A DNA stretch of 64,000 nucleotides from positions 2,202,523 to 2,266,522 of the forward strand of contig NZ_KB911579.1 of NCBI RefSeq assembly GCF_000383575.1, read 5' to 3'. Shown piece by piece: positions 46,474-54,405 of the stretch. The position numbers and the translations under genes are program-made. This DNA comes from Salinispora oceanensis (GTDB lineage Bacteria; Actinomycetota; Actinomycetes; Mycobacteriales; Micromonosporaceae). A model generated the notes under the pieces. That model had not been told where the DNA came from. It ran no database searches and saw nothing but the letters and a program-made list of their open reading frames with translations. Within the stretch, counting starts at the first letter, position 1. Each line of letters opens with the position of its first letter.

Positions 46474-47142
46474 ATGCTCGCAAGAGTGTCCAGTGCTCCC
46501 ACCTTCCGCCGTCTACCCCGAGCCGTCCGCGAGCAACAGATGCTCGACGCCGCAGTCAAGGTCTTCTCCCGGCGGGGCTACCACGGGGCCAGCATGGATG
46601 AGATCGCCGACGACGCCGGCATCTCCAAGCCAATGGTCTACGCGTACCTGGGCACCAAGGAGGAGCTCTTCGTCGCCTGCCTGCACCGCGAGGGCACCCG
46701 GATGATGCAGGCCATCGCGGACGTCGTCGCCCCCGACCTGTCGGCCGACGAACGGCTTTGGCGGAGCCTGCAAGCCTTCCTCGGCTTCGTCGGCGCACAT
46801 CGCGACGGCTGGGCGGTGCTCTACCGGCAGGCCCGGGGCGAGCAGCCCTTCGCCGGGGAGCTCACCGCCCTGCGGCGGCGGATCGTCGAGGTTGTCGCCG
46901 GGATGCTCGAACACACCCTGCGCAGCGAGGGGCGCGAGGTGACCGAGACCGAGCTGGAGGTCGTCGCGTACGCCCTGGTCGGCGCGACCGAGTCAGTCGC
47001 CGACTGGCTGGTCGACCACCCGGAGGCGGACCCGGAGCAGACCGCCACCCGGATGATGAACGTCGCCTGGGTCGGTGCCGCCCAACTGCTCGCCGGGACC
47101 AGCTGGCGCCCGCCCAACCGGCGGGGCGAAGCCCCCTCCTGA
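46474..47142 (+). CDS. TetR-family regulator of the fatty-acid module
   Basis: The ATG at 46474 gives 222 residues; the GTG at 46486 (MSSAPTFRRL) is a plausible real start because the operator abuts the first ATG. The HTH is standard: REQQMLDAAVKVFSRRGYHG, ASMDEIADDAGISKPMVYAY, LGTKEELFVACL. The ligand domain is helical with a Trp-rich C-terminus. It is read divergently from the SCP2 gene and the operator at 46457 lies between them, so it probably represses both. An almost identical site before the thiolase and FabG genes extends the regulon. The ligand is likely an acyl-CoA, by analogy with other lipid TetR proteins. Confidence 0.9.
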   Translation: MLARVSSAPTFRRLPRAVREQQMLDAAVKVFSRRGYHGASMDEIADDAGISKPMVYAYLGTKEELFVACLHREGTRMMQAIADVVAPDLSADERLWRSLQAFLGFVGAHRDGWAVLYRQARGEQPFAGELTALRRRIVEVVAGMLEHTLRSEGREVTETELEVVAYALVGATESVADWLVDHPEADPEQTATRMMNVAWVGAAQLLAGTSWRPPNRRGEAPS

Positions 47143-47215
47143 GCTGCTCTCCGGGTCGTCCCGTCCGCGGCCGCCGACGGCGGTTTCCTCGATCAGGCTG
47201 AGCGGGGTACCCCGG

Positions 47216-47851
47216 TCACCGCGGCGTCCTCGCTCCTCGGTGGGCGCGGTCCCGGCGGCGCGAGCGCCGGCGTAGTCGCCGCGCCAACTCGAGCAGGCCG
47301 GTCACTCCGAGCGACAGGGCCAGGCCGGCGAGGACGCCAAGCAGCGGCTCCCGCTGGAACGCCAGCCCGCCGAAGTAGCCCAACAGCACGCTGTACAACG
47401 CCCAGCTCGCCGCGCCGATCGTGTCAAAGAGCAGGAACGACCGGGGTGGATAGCGCACCGCACCCATCGTCAGGGTCACCGCCGTTCGTCCGCCGGGGAC
47501 GTAGCGGGCGGTGGTGAGGACCAGCCCACCCCGCCGGTGCAACGCCCGCCGGGCCCACTCCGAACTGGCTCTCCGCCGGCTCTCCGCCGGGAACCTGGCG
47601 AGCCGCCGGGCGCCGCCGCCCCGTCCGATCACGTACGAGGCGTGGTCGCCGGCCAGCGCGCCGAGGGTGGCGGCGGCCCAGATCGCCGCCAACTCCGGCG
47701 GGTTGCCGCTGACCAGCACCGCCGCGGTGATCACCGCCGTCTCGGCCGGCACCATCGGGACGATCGCGTCGACCGCGGTGAGCGCGAACAGCAGTAGATA
47801 CACCACGGGCGAGGTGATCAGCTGCCGCAGCAGGTCGAGCGCGGACTCCAT
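47216..47851 (-). CDS. DedA-family membrane protein
   Basis: The ATG at 47851 gives 211 residues; longer frames upstream run into the next gene region. It has DedA features: VVYLLLFALTAVDAIVPMVP, GALAGDHASYVIGRGGGARR, and the re-entrant-loop stretch TTARYVPGGRTAVTLTMGAV (R-x-x-P-x-x-R). About five membrane segments and a very basic C-terminus (RRLRRRSRRRDRAHRG) complete it. It is convergent with the TetR gene. Likely a lipid-carrier transporter. Less similar to the DedA protein at 34421 than expected for a recent duplicate. Confidence 0.88.
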   Translation of the reverse strand: MESALDLLRQLITSPVVYLLLFALTAVDAIVPMVPAETAVITAAVLVSGNPPELAAIWAAATLGALAGDHASYVIGRGGGARRLARFPAESRRRASSEWARRALHRRGGLVLTTARYVPGGRTAVTLTMGAVRYPPRSFLLFDTIGAASWALYSVLLGYFGGLAFQREPLLGVLAGLALSLGVTGLLELARRLRRRSRRRDRAHRGARTPR

Positions 47852-47921
47852 CTCCTCATGCTCGGGGCGCCGGTATGAAAAGGAGGCCCTTCCGTAACAA
47901 AAGGAAGGATGAAGCTGCCCC

Positions 47922-48815
47922 TCACCGCTCCCGGAGCGCGCCGAGGAGGTGGGGGCGGTCCCGCAGGTCACGCAGCGCGAAGTCGCCCGTTGAGGTGCTG
48001 CTGAAGGCGACGGTGGCGGGCAACGGCACCGGTAGCTTGAACGCCACGTCAACGGTGTATGCGTCCGGTAGCCGTGGCTCCAGCGCGGCCAGGCAGCGGG
48101 CCTTGCTCCACATGCCGTGCGCGATCGGGCCCCGGAAGCCGAAGAGCCGCGCGCCGAGCCGGGAGGTGTGGATCGGGTTGTGATCGCCGGAGACCCGGGC
48201 GTACGCGCGTCCGAGCTGGCGCCCGATGCGCCAGTGCGCCCAGGCGTGCGGCGCTGGGGGCTGGTCACCCCGGCTGGCTCGTTCGCCGCCGCCGGACGTC
48301 TGCTCCCGGCCCAGATAGGTGGAGACGCCCCGCCACACCTCCTCGCCGCCGGCGGTGCCCACCAACACCACGTCGATCAGCCGGCCCCGGTCGTGCGGGC
48401 GCAGGTTCGTCGCGTACGTGACGAAGTCGAGCGTCTCGGCGGCGTCGATCGGGCGGTGGACAGTGATCTGGTTGCCGATGTGGACCACACCGGAGAGCGG
48501 GATCGGGAAGTCCGGCGCGATCATCAGGCGCAGCGCCAGCGGGAAGCCCAGGACGTGTGGGAACGTCGCCGGCAGCCGGTCGGTGAGCCGGAACCCGCAG
48601 ACCCGGTCGTAGTCGGCGAGGTGCCCGCGGTCGACGGCGATGCCGGCCACCCCCAACTCGACTGCCGGGGGCTGCTCGGCCCGCCGCGACCCGGTCCCGG
48701 GCAGCGCGCCGACAAGCGCCCGGCGGTAGAGCGCACCGATCGTCGGCAGCGTCGCCAGCTGGACTCGGGACCGGGTGGCCGGGGCGATGGCGGACGGCTC
48801 CTGCGGGCCTGCCAT
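47922..48815 (-). CDS. MaoC-like 3-hydroxyacyl dehydratase (HtdX type)
   Basis: This encodes 297 residues from the ATG at 48815, which overlaps the FabG stop by one base. It has a double hot-dog layout: an N-terminal domain with FPHVLGFPLALRLMIAPDFP and a C-terminal hydratase-2 domain with YARVSGDHNPIHTSRLGARL, whose Asp and His (SGDHNPIH) form the catalytic pair, then GFRGPIAHGMWSKARCL. It matches the HtdX family of (R)-specific dehydratases encoded next to FabG4 in mycobacteria. Second gene of the FabG operon. Confidence 0.9.
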   Translation of the reverse strand: MAGPQEPSAIAPATRSRVQLATLPTIGALYRRALVGALPGTGSRRAEQPPAVELGVAGIAVDRGHLADYDRVCGFRLTDRLPATFPHVLGFPLALRLMIAPDFPIPLSGVVHIGNQITVHRPIDAAETLDFVTYATNLRPHDRGRLIDVVLVGTAGGEEVWRGVSTYLGREQTSGGGERASRGDQPPAPHAWAHWRIGRQLGRAYARVSGDHNPIHTSRLGARLFGFRGPIAHGMWSKARCLAALEPRLPDAYTVDVAFKLPVPLPATVAFSSTSTGDFALRDLRDRPHLLGALRER

Positions 48816-50170
48816 CACGCCCCCAGCAGGCTCTGGCCGCAGACCCGGACCACATTGCCGCTGACCGCGCCGGTGGCCGGCCAGGCCAGCCAGCTGATCG
48901 TCTCGGCGACATCCACCGGCAGCCCACCCTGGGCGAGGCTGTTCATCCGCCGGCCGGCCTGGCGCAGCATCAGCGGGATCTGGGCGGTCAGCCGGGTCTC
49001 GATGAACCCCGGGGCGACCGCGTTGACGCTGATGCCGCGTGCGGCCAGCACCGGGGCGAGCGACTCGACCAGACCGATCACGCCGGCCTTGCTGGTGGCG
49101 TAGTTGGTCTGCCCCCGGTTGCCGGCGATCCCGGCGATCGAGGAGACCGAGACGATCCGGCCCCCGGCCGGGATCAACTCCCGTTCCAACAGGAGGTCGT
49201 TGATCCGCTCCTGACTGGAGAGGTTGACATCGATCACCTGGTCCCACCGGTCAACATCCATCCGACCGAGGGTTCGGTCCCGGGTGATGCCCGCGTTGTG
49301 TACCACCACGTCAACCCGGCCGTTGCGGGCGGAGAGGTGATCGGCCAACCGGGCCGGGGCGTCCGGGGAGGTGAGATCGAGCTGCACGGCGGTGGCGCCG
49401 ATGTCGTTGGCCACTGTGGCCAGCTCCTCACCGGCGGCCGGGATGTCCAGGGCGACCACCTCGGCACCGTCTCGGGCCAGGACCCGGGCCAGCGCCGCGC
49501 CGATCCCCCGCGCCGCACCGGTGACCAGCACGACCTGGCCGTCCAGCGGGCGGTCCCAGTCCGCCGGGAGCGCGGCCTGCCCGGCGCCGACCCGGATCAC
49601 CTGACCGGAGACGTACGCGGAGCGCCCGGAGAGTAGGAAGCGGAGCGTGGCCTCGAGGCTGGTTGCGGTGCCCGGGTCATCGGCGGCGGTGACATAGACC
49701 AGCTGGGCGGTGACCCCCCGGCCGAACTCCTTCCCGATGCTGCGGGTCAACCCTTCGAGCGCCCGCTGCGCGGTGGCCTCCCGAGCCGTGGAGCACTCGA
49801 CGGGCGGGGTGCCGAGTACGATCACCCGGCCGCTGGGCAGCACCGAGCGGGCGTGCGGGTGGAGGCAGTCGTAGAGCTGGCGCAGCTCGGTCGAGTCGGT
49901 GATACCGGTGGCGTCGTAGACGAGGGCGCCGAGCCGGGCCCCGGGAGTGACATCGGCCGGATCGCGGAGTTCGACTCCGGCGGCGGTCAGGAGCTTGCCG
50001 ATGCTGCCGGCGAGCCGGCCACCGGCGGCGGCATCGAACAGGACGGGTCCGGGGATGAGGGGGTCACCGCTCCGGTACCGGCGGAGTTGGGGCGGGTCGG
50101 GCAGCCCGAGGCGCTTGACCAGCCCCCGGCCGACCCCTGATTGGACGAAGCTCGCGTACCTGTCGGTCAT
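48815..50170 (-). CDS. Two-domain 3-oxoacyl-(ACP/CoA) reductase, FabG4 type
   Basis: The 451-residue product has two Rossmann-like halves. The N-terminal half (1-220) starts MTDRYASFVQSGVGRGLVKR and lacks a full catalytic set. The C-terminal half is an active SDR: VLVTGAARGIGAALARVLAR, VVVHNAGITRDRTLG, VSVSSIAGIAGNRGQTNYAT (Ser and Tyr) and YxxxK in NYATSKAGV. The high-molecular-weight FabG4 of Mycobacterium tuberculosis has this plan and uses NADH. Its start lies 9 bases from the operator at 50179, and it is divergent from the thiolase gene. Confidence 0.93.
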   Translation of the reverse strand: MTDRYASFVQSGVGRGLVKRLGLPDPPQLRRYRSGDPLIPGPVLFDAAAGGRLAGSIGKLLTAAGVELRDPADVTPGARLGALVYDATGITDSTELRQLYDCLHPHARSVLPSGRVIVLGTPPVECSTAREATAQRALEGLTRSIGKEFGRGVTAQLVYVTAADDPGTATSLEATLRFLLSGRSAYVSGQVIRVGAGQAALPADWDRPLDGQVVLVTGAARGIGAALARVLARDGAEVVALDIPAAGEELATVANDIGATAVQLDLTSPDAPARLADHLSARNGRVDVVVHNAGITRDRTLGRMDVDRWDQVIDVNLSSQERINDLLLERELIPAGGRIVSVSSIAGIAGNRGQTNYATSKAGVIGLVESLAPVLAARGISVNAVAPGFIETRLTAQIPLMLRQAGRRMNSLAQGGLPVDVAETISWLAWPATGAVSGNVVRVCGQSLLGA

Positions 50171-50178
50171 AGGCGTAG

Positions 50179-50194
50179 CCTACTGGCGAGTAGG
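50179..50194. promoter_or_regulatory. TetR operator, FabG/thiolase intergenic region
   Basis: CCTACTGGCGAGTAGG has the same CCTAC-N6-GTAGG form as the site at 46457 (12 of 16 positions equal plus the CGA before GTAGG). It lies in the 55-bp spacer between divergent FabG-like and thiolase genes. Confidence 0.75.
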
Positions 50195-50225
50195 TTGAGA
50201 GCAACCCCCAAAGGAGGCGGGAAAC

Positions 50226-51518
50226 GTGCAGAACATCCGGCGGGTCGCGGTCATCGGCGGCAACCGCATCCCCTTCGCCCGCTCCAACTCGCGGTACGCC
50301 GAGGCGTCCAACGCGGACCTGCTTGGCGCGGCCCTTGACGGGCTGGTCGCCCGCTACGGTCTGGCCGGCCAACGGGTCGGCGAGATGGTGGCGGGCGCCG
50401 TGCTGAAACACTCCCGAGACTTCAACCTGGCCCGCGAGGTGGTGCTCGGCTCGAAGCTCGACCCGCACACCCCCGCCTACGACATCCAGCAGGCCTGCGG
50501 CACCGGCCTGGAAGCCGCCATCCTGGTCGCCAACAAGATCGCGCTGGGGCAGCTCGAGGTCGGTATCGCCGGTGGCGTCGACACCACCTCGGACGCGCCG
50601 CTCGCCGTGAACGAGGAGATGCGGCGCACGCTGCTCAAACTGAACAGTGCCCGGACCCTCGGGGAACGGGTGCGGACCGCCACCCGGCTGCGCCCCTCGC
50701 AACCGTTCCGGCCGGAGCTCCCCCGCAACGCCGAGCCCCGCACCGGCCTGTCCATGGGCGAGCACGCCGCCCGTACCGCCCGGCGTTGGCAGGTCAGCCG
50801 GCAGGCGCAGGACGAGCTGGCGTTGCGGTCGCACCACCGGCTGGCCGCCGCGTACGAGCGGGGGTTCTTCGACGACCTGATGACGCCGTACCTCGGGCTG
50901 ACCCGGGACCAGAACCTGCGGCCCGACACCAGCCTGGAGAAGCTCGGCAGCCTCCGCCCGGTCTTCGGGACGAAGGGGCCGGACGCCGAGCAGGCCACCA
51001 TGACCGCCGGCAACTCGTCGCCGCTGACCGACGGCGCGTCGACCGTGCTGCTCGCCAGTGAGGAGTGGGCGCAGGCGCGCAACCTGCCGGTGCAGGCGTG
51101 GTTCACCTGGTCGCAGACGGCCGCCGTGGACTTCGTGCCCGGCGAGGAGGGGCTGCTGATGGCCCCCGCGTACGCGGTGCCCCAGCTGCTGGCCCGCGCC
51201 GGGCTCACCCTGCAGGACTTCGATTTCTACGAGATCCACGAGGCGTTCGCCGCGCAGGTGCTGGCCACCCTGGCCGCCTGGGAGTCGCCGGAGTTCTGCC
51301 AGGACCGGCTTGGCCTGGACGCCCCACTCGGAGCGATCGACCCCGAGCGGATCAACGTCAACGGCTCGTCGCTGGCCGCCGGGCACCCGTTCGCCGCGAC
51401 CGGCGGCCGGATCGTGGCGACCCTGGCCAAGCTGCTCGACGAGCGCGGCGGCGGCCGCGGGCTCATCTCGATCTGCGCCGCGGGCGGGCAGGGTGTAACA
51501 GCGATCCTGGAACGCTGA
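50226..51518 (+). CDS. Acetyl-CoA C-acyltransferase (thiolase, FadA2/FadI-like)
   Basis: The GTG at 50226 follows AAAGGAGG; 430 residues. Thiolase residues are present: the acyl-accepting Cys in IQQACGTGLEAAI (near residue 92), His in YEIHEAFAAQVL, NVNGSSLAAGHPFAATGGR, and the C-terminal Cys in ISICAAGGQGVTAI. Its length and the ESPEF-like insert fit the FadI/FadA2 class that acts on longer chains. It cleaves 3-oxoacyl-CoA in beta-oxidation. With FabG, MaoC and acyl-CoA dehydrogenase nearby, every step of a beta-oxidation-like cycle is present. Confidence 0.93.
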   Translation: MQNIRRVAVIGGNRIPFARSNSRYAEASNADLLGAALDGLVARYGLAGQRVGEMVAGAVLKHSRDFNLAREVVLGSKLDPHTPAYDIQQACGTGLEAAILVANKIALGQLEVGIAGGVDTTSDAPLAVNEEMRRTLLKLNSARTLGERVRTATRLRPSQPFRPELPRNAEPRTGLSMGEHAARTARRWQVSRQAQDELALRSHHRLAAAYERGFFDDLMTPYLGLTRDQNLRPDTSLEKLGSLRPVFGTKGPDAEQATMTAGNSSPLTDGASTVLLASEEWAQARNLPVQAWFTWSQTAAVDFVPGEEGLLMAPAYAVPQLLARAGLTLQDFDFYEIHEAFAAQVLATLAAWESPEFCQDRLGLDAPLGAIDPERINVNGSSLAAGHPFAATGGRIVATLAKLLDERGGGRGLISICAAGGQGVTAILER

Positions 51519-51736
51519 CGCCAGCCGTGCCGGATCCGTCCGACTCCTTGCTGACGTGGGCTATCGTCCCGGGCAGGTACGGGAGGATATCGACGTACGA
51601 CTTTTTCGGGCCAGATGAACGACGCCTCCGGTACGAGACGGCGATCGACTGACGGAGCGGAGCAGCGGACATTGCGAGTGGATCCGACAGCCGTCCCCGT
51701 CATGAGCAGGTCGCGGCCGACCTGCGATCCCGCATC

Positions 51737-52384
51737 ATGTCCGGCGAGTTGCCGCCGGGGTCAGCGCTGCCGTCGATCCCGACGCTCGTGCAGCAGTACT
51801 CCGCTGCCACCGCGACAGTCCAGCGTGCCCTCGGTGCGCTGAAGGCGGAGGGCGCTGTTTACAGCGAGGTGGGAAAGGGCGTCTACGTCCGACCGAGGCG
51901 ACCGCTGGTGGTGGAGGCGTCGGCTTACCTCGCTCCGACCTCCGACGGGTACGCCTACCGGCTCCGCTCGGTGGCAGAGGTGGTGCCGCCAGCCGAGGTG
52001 GCGCGGGAACTGAGGATCGGTGCGGCCGAACGAGCGGTCCTGCGGCATCGGCTACTCATGTGTGGTGAGGAGCCGGTCGAGCTGTCCTGGTCGTACTACC
52101 CGGCGGCCATCGCCAGCGGTACGGAGCTCGCCGAGCGGCGCAAGATCCCGGGTGGCGCCCCGCGGGCCCTGGCGGATCTGGGGTACCCGCAGCGGCAGAC
52201 GCGGGACCGGGTCAGCGCGCGGATGCCCACGACGGAGGAGGTCGAAGCGCTCGACCTGCCGCCGTACGTACCGGTGCTCCGCCAGCTACGGGTGATCCGA
52301 TCGGGCGACGACAGACCGGTCGAGGTGTCGATCCTCGTCAAGGGCAGCCACCGGCACGAGCTGCACTACGACCAGCGGGGGTAG
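51737..52384 (+). CDS. GntR-family regulator, N-terminus disturbed
   Basis: From the ATG at 51737 this encodes 215 residues with SGELPPGSALPSIPTLVQQY and SAATATVQRALGALKAEGAV (the recognition helix), then a UTRA ligand domain (SYLAPTSDGYAY to the end, with VLRQLRVIRSGDDRPVEVS). The first helix of the winged domain lies in frame upstream (RHEQVAADLRSRI), but that frame has no ATG, GTG or TTG before a stop at 51650, only ATT at 51671. The overlapping frame has a GTG at 51678 reading MDPTAVPV. One extra C in the run at 51695-51698 would join it as MDPTAVPRHEQVAADLRSRI. A frameshift or sequencing error is likely. It may once have controlled the argS region downstream. Confidence 0.75.
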   Translation: MSGELPPGSALPSIPTLVQQYSAATATVQRALGALKAEGAVYSEVGKGVYVRPRRPLVVEASAYLAPTSDGYAYRLRSVAEVVPPAEVARELRIGAAERAVLRHRLLMCGEEPVELSWSYYPAAIASGTELAERRKIPGGAPRALADLGYPQRQTRDRVSARMPTTEEVEALDLPPYVPVLRQLRVIRSGDDRPVEVSILVKGSHRHELHYDQRG

Positions 52385-52447
52385 TCCCGGGCTCGATTCC
52401 GGGCGCATCGTGGGCGGAAATCGGTCGATGGTGCGCCCGAGTTTCGG

Positions 52448-52453
52448 TAGTTT
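52448..52453 (+). promoter_or_regulatory. Candidate -10 element for a leaderless argS leader transcript
   Basis: TAGTTT fits the actinobacterial TANNNT pattern. It ends 6 bases before the GTG at 52460, the spacing expected when transcription starts on the first base of a start codon. A -35 box is weak (TCGATG at 52425-52430). Confidence 0.5.
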
Positions 52454-52459
52454 CGGCCC

Positions 52460-52507
52460 GTGTCCAGCATCGAACTCCGGCGACTCGTCCTCGACCGCCT
52501 GAGTTGA
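52460..52507 (+). CDS. Candidate arginine-rich leader peptide of argS
   Basis: GTG at 52460 opens a 15-codon frame, MSSIELRRLVLDRLS, then TGA at 52505. It has tandem Arg codons CGG CGA at positions 7-8 and a third Arg (CGC) at position 13. There is no Shine-Dalgarno site, but a TANNNT box sits at leaderless spacing. The RNA can form three mutually exclusive pairings. The 1:2 pairing is 52475-52482 with 52496-52503 (CTC-x-GGCG / CGCC-x-GAG). The 2:3 pairing is TCGACCGCC at 52491-52499 with GGCGGATCGA at 52520-52529. The 3:4 pairing is the palindrome at 52514-52541. Stalling at the Arg codons would free segment 2 to block the terminator. This is a classic attenuator plan, inferred here. Confidence 0.65.
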   Translation: MSSIELRRLVLDRLS

Positions 52508-52513
52508 CCCTTC

Positions 52514-52541
52514 GTGTCCGGCGGATCGATCCGCCGGACAC
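52514..52541 (+). terminator. Perfect 28-nt palindrome, proposed argS attenuator terminator
   Basis: The arms GTGTCCGGCGGATC and GATCCGCCGGACAC form a 14-bp perfect stem (the centre would open as a small loop). It starts 7 bases after the leader-peptide stop and ends 41 bases before the argS ATG. No T run follows, as with other terminators in this window. Its first arm can instead pair with 52491-52499 inside the leader frame. Confidence 0.7.
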
Positions 52542-52582
52542 CCTGGTCGTCGATCCGCTCCCCCGAGATTGGCGTACCTTTC

Positions 52583-54301
52583 ATGAATCTTGAGAAGTTG
52601 CTGGCGGACCGGCTGGCACCGGCGTTCTCGGCGGTGGCCGGGGCGCCGGTCGACCCGATTCTGCGGCGGTCGCAGCACGCCGACTACCAGTGCGACGCGG
52701 CCCTCTCCCTGGCGCGTCGGCTTGGTCGCCGGCCCCGGGACATCGCGGCCGAGGTGCTGGGCCGGGTGGAGTTGGCGGACCTCTGCTCGGCGGTGGCGGT
52801 GTCCGGTCCCGGTTTCCTCAACCTGACGGTCGCCGACTCGGCGCTCGGCACACTGCTGTCGACCGCGGCCGCCGACACCCGGCTCGGGGTCGCGCCCAGC
52901 GCCGCGACGGAGACGGTGGTGGTCGACTATTCGTCCCCGAACGTGGCCAAGGAGATGCACGTCGGGCACCTGCGGGGGACCGTGATCGGTGACGCCACCG
53001 TACGGCTGCTCGAATGGCGCGGGCATCACGTGATCAAGGCCAACCACCTGGGTGACTGGGGCACTCCGTTCGGGATGCTCATCGAGCACCTGCTCGACCT
53101 GGGTGAGTCGGAGGCTGCCGACGAGTTGTCCGTCGGCGACCTGGACTCGTTCTACAAGGCGGCCCGGGCCAAGTTCGACGCCGACGACGCGTTCCGGGCG
53201 CGGGCCCGGCGGCGGGTGGTCGCCCTGCAGCGGGGCGACGAGCTGACGCTGCGGTTGTGGCGGCTGCTCGTCGCCGAGTCGGAGAAGTACTTCCTCACCG
53301 TCTACGACCAGCTCGGCGTCCTCCTGACCGAGCGGGACTTCCGCGGGGAGAGCTACTACAACGACCGGCTCGCCCCGGTGACCGACGAGCTGGACCGGCT
53401 CGGCCTGCTGCAGGAGAGCGGCGACGCCGCCTGCGTCTTTCCGACCGGCTTCACCGGCCGCGACGGGCAGCCGTTACCGATCATTGTGCGGAAGCGGGAC
53501 GGCGGCTACGGCTACGGCGCCACCGACCTCGCGGCGATCCGCCACCGCACCCAGGACCTCGGCGCGACCCGGTTGCTCTACGTCGTCGGCCTGCCGCAGC
53601 GTCAGCACTTCGAGCTGGTGTACGCGGTCGCGCGGCAGGCCGGCTGGCTGAGCCCACCGGCGCGGGCCGAGCATCTCGGCTTCGGCTCGATCCTCGGCTC
53701 GGACGGCAGGATGCTGCGCAGCCGGACCGGTGACTCGATCAAACTTGTCGGGCTGCTCGACGAGGCCGTGACCCGGGCCGCCGAGCTGGCCCGGCAGAAG
53801 AACCCCGACCTCTCCGCGACGGAGGTCGCTGACGTCGCCCGCGCGGTCGGCATCGGTGCCATCAAGTACGCCGACCTGTCCACCGACCGGAACAAGGACT
53901 ACGTCTTCGACTGGCAGCGGATGCTCTCCTTGGACGGCAACACCGCCCCGTACCTGCAGTACGCCCACGCCCGGATCCGGTCCATCTTCCGTCGGGCCGG
54001 GATCGAGCGGTTCACCCCCGCCCCGATCACGGTAGGGCACCCGGCCGAGCACGCCCTCGCCCTCGAACTGGCGGGTTTCGGAGCCGTGGTGGCCAGCGTC
54101 GAGCAGACCCTGCAGTTCCACCGACTCGCCGGCTACCTGCACACCCTCGCCACCACCTTCAGCGGCTTCTACGAAGCCTGCCCGGTGCTGCGGGCCGAGG
54201 ACGCGGTGCGCGACAGTCGGCTGGCCCTCTGCGACCTCACCGCCCGGGTCCTCCGGCAGGGCCTGTACCTACTCGGCATCGCCACCCCCGACCGGATGTA
54301 G
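52583..54301 (+). CDS. argS: Arginyl-tRNA synthetase
   Basis: The ATG at 52583 gives 572 residues starting MNLEKLLADRLAPAF; the in-frame GTG at 52514 lies inside the palindrome and is less likely. Class I features are HVGHLRG (126-129 HVGH, the HIGH-type motif), the N-terminal Add-1 domain (residues 1-110), GSDGRMLRSRTGDSIKL at the KMSKS position without its usual lysines, and the DALR anticodon domain at the C-terminus (YLQYAHARIRSIF). The Shine-Dalgarno site is weak. It lies far from the lysA/hom/thr cluster that usually holds the housekeeping argS of actinobacteria, so it may be a second, regulated copy. The leader upstream points to control by arginyl-tRNA charging. Confidence 0.93.
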   Translation: MNLEKLLADRLAPAFSAVAGAPVDPILRRSQHADYQCDAALSLARRLGRRPRDIAAEVLGRVELADLCSAVAVSGPGFLNLTVADSALGTLLSTAAADTRLGVAPSAATETVVVDYSSPNVAKEMHVGHLRGTVIGDATVRLLEWRGHHVIKANHLGDWGTPFGMLIEHLLDLGESEAADELSVGDLDSFYKAARAKFDADDAFRARARRRVVALQRGDELTLRLWRLLVAESEKYFLTVYDQLGVLLTERDFRGESYYNDRLAPVTDELDRLGLLQESGDAACVFPTGFTGRDGQPLPIIVRKRDGGYGYGATDLAAIRHRTQDLGATRLLYVVGLPQRQHFELVYAVARQAGWLSPPARAEHLGFGSILGSDGRMLRSRTGDSIKLVGLLDEAVTRAAELARQKNPDLSATEVADVARAVGIGAIKYADLSTDRNKDYVFDWQRMLSLDGNTAPYLQYAHARIRSIFRRAGIERFTPAPITVGHPAEHALALELAGFGAVVASVEQTLQFHRLAGYLHTLATTFSGFYEACPVLRAEDAVRDSRLALCDLTARVLRQGLYLLGIATPDRM

Positions 54302-54405
54302 CACCCGGGCGTGCCGGCCGCGCCCCCGGATCGCGCGGTCGGCGGCCTCCCGGCCGGGGGCGGCCCGGCCGGGAGCGCCGCGCGCGGGTACCGGAGAATA
54401 GGGCC

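Noticed and set aside
51519..51670. Possible tRNA or small RNA gene between the thiolase and GntR genes
   Set aside because: No cloverleaf or strong hairpin can be drawn; it looks like a promoter region only.
52514..52582. Extended argS start at GTG 52514
   Set aside because: It would place the palindrome inside the gene and add residues not seen in ArgRS N-termini; MNLEKLLADRL at 52583 is the normal start.
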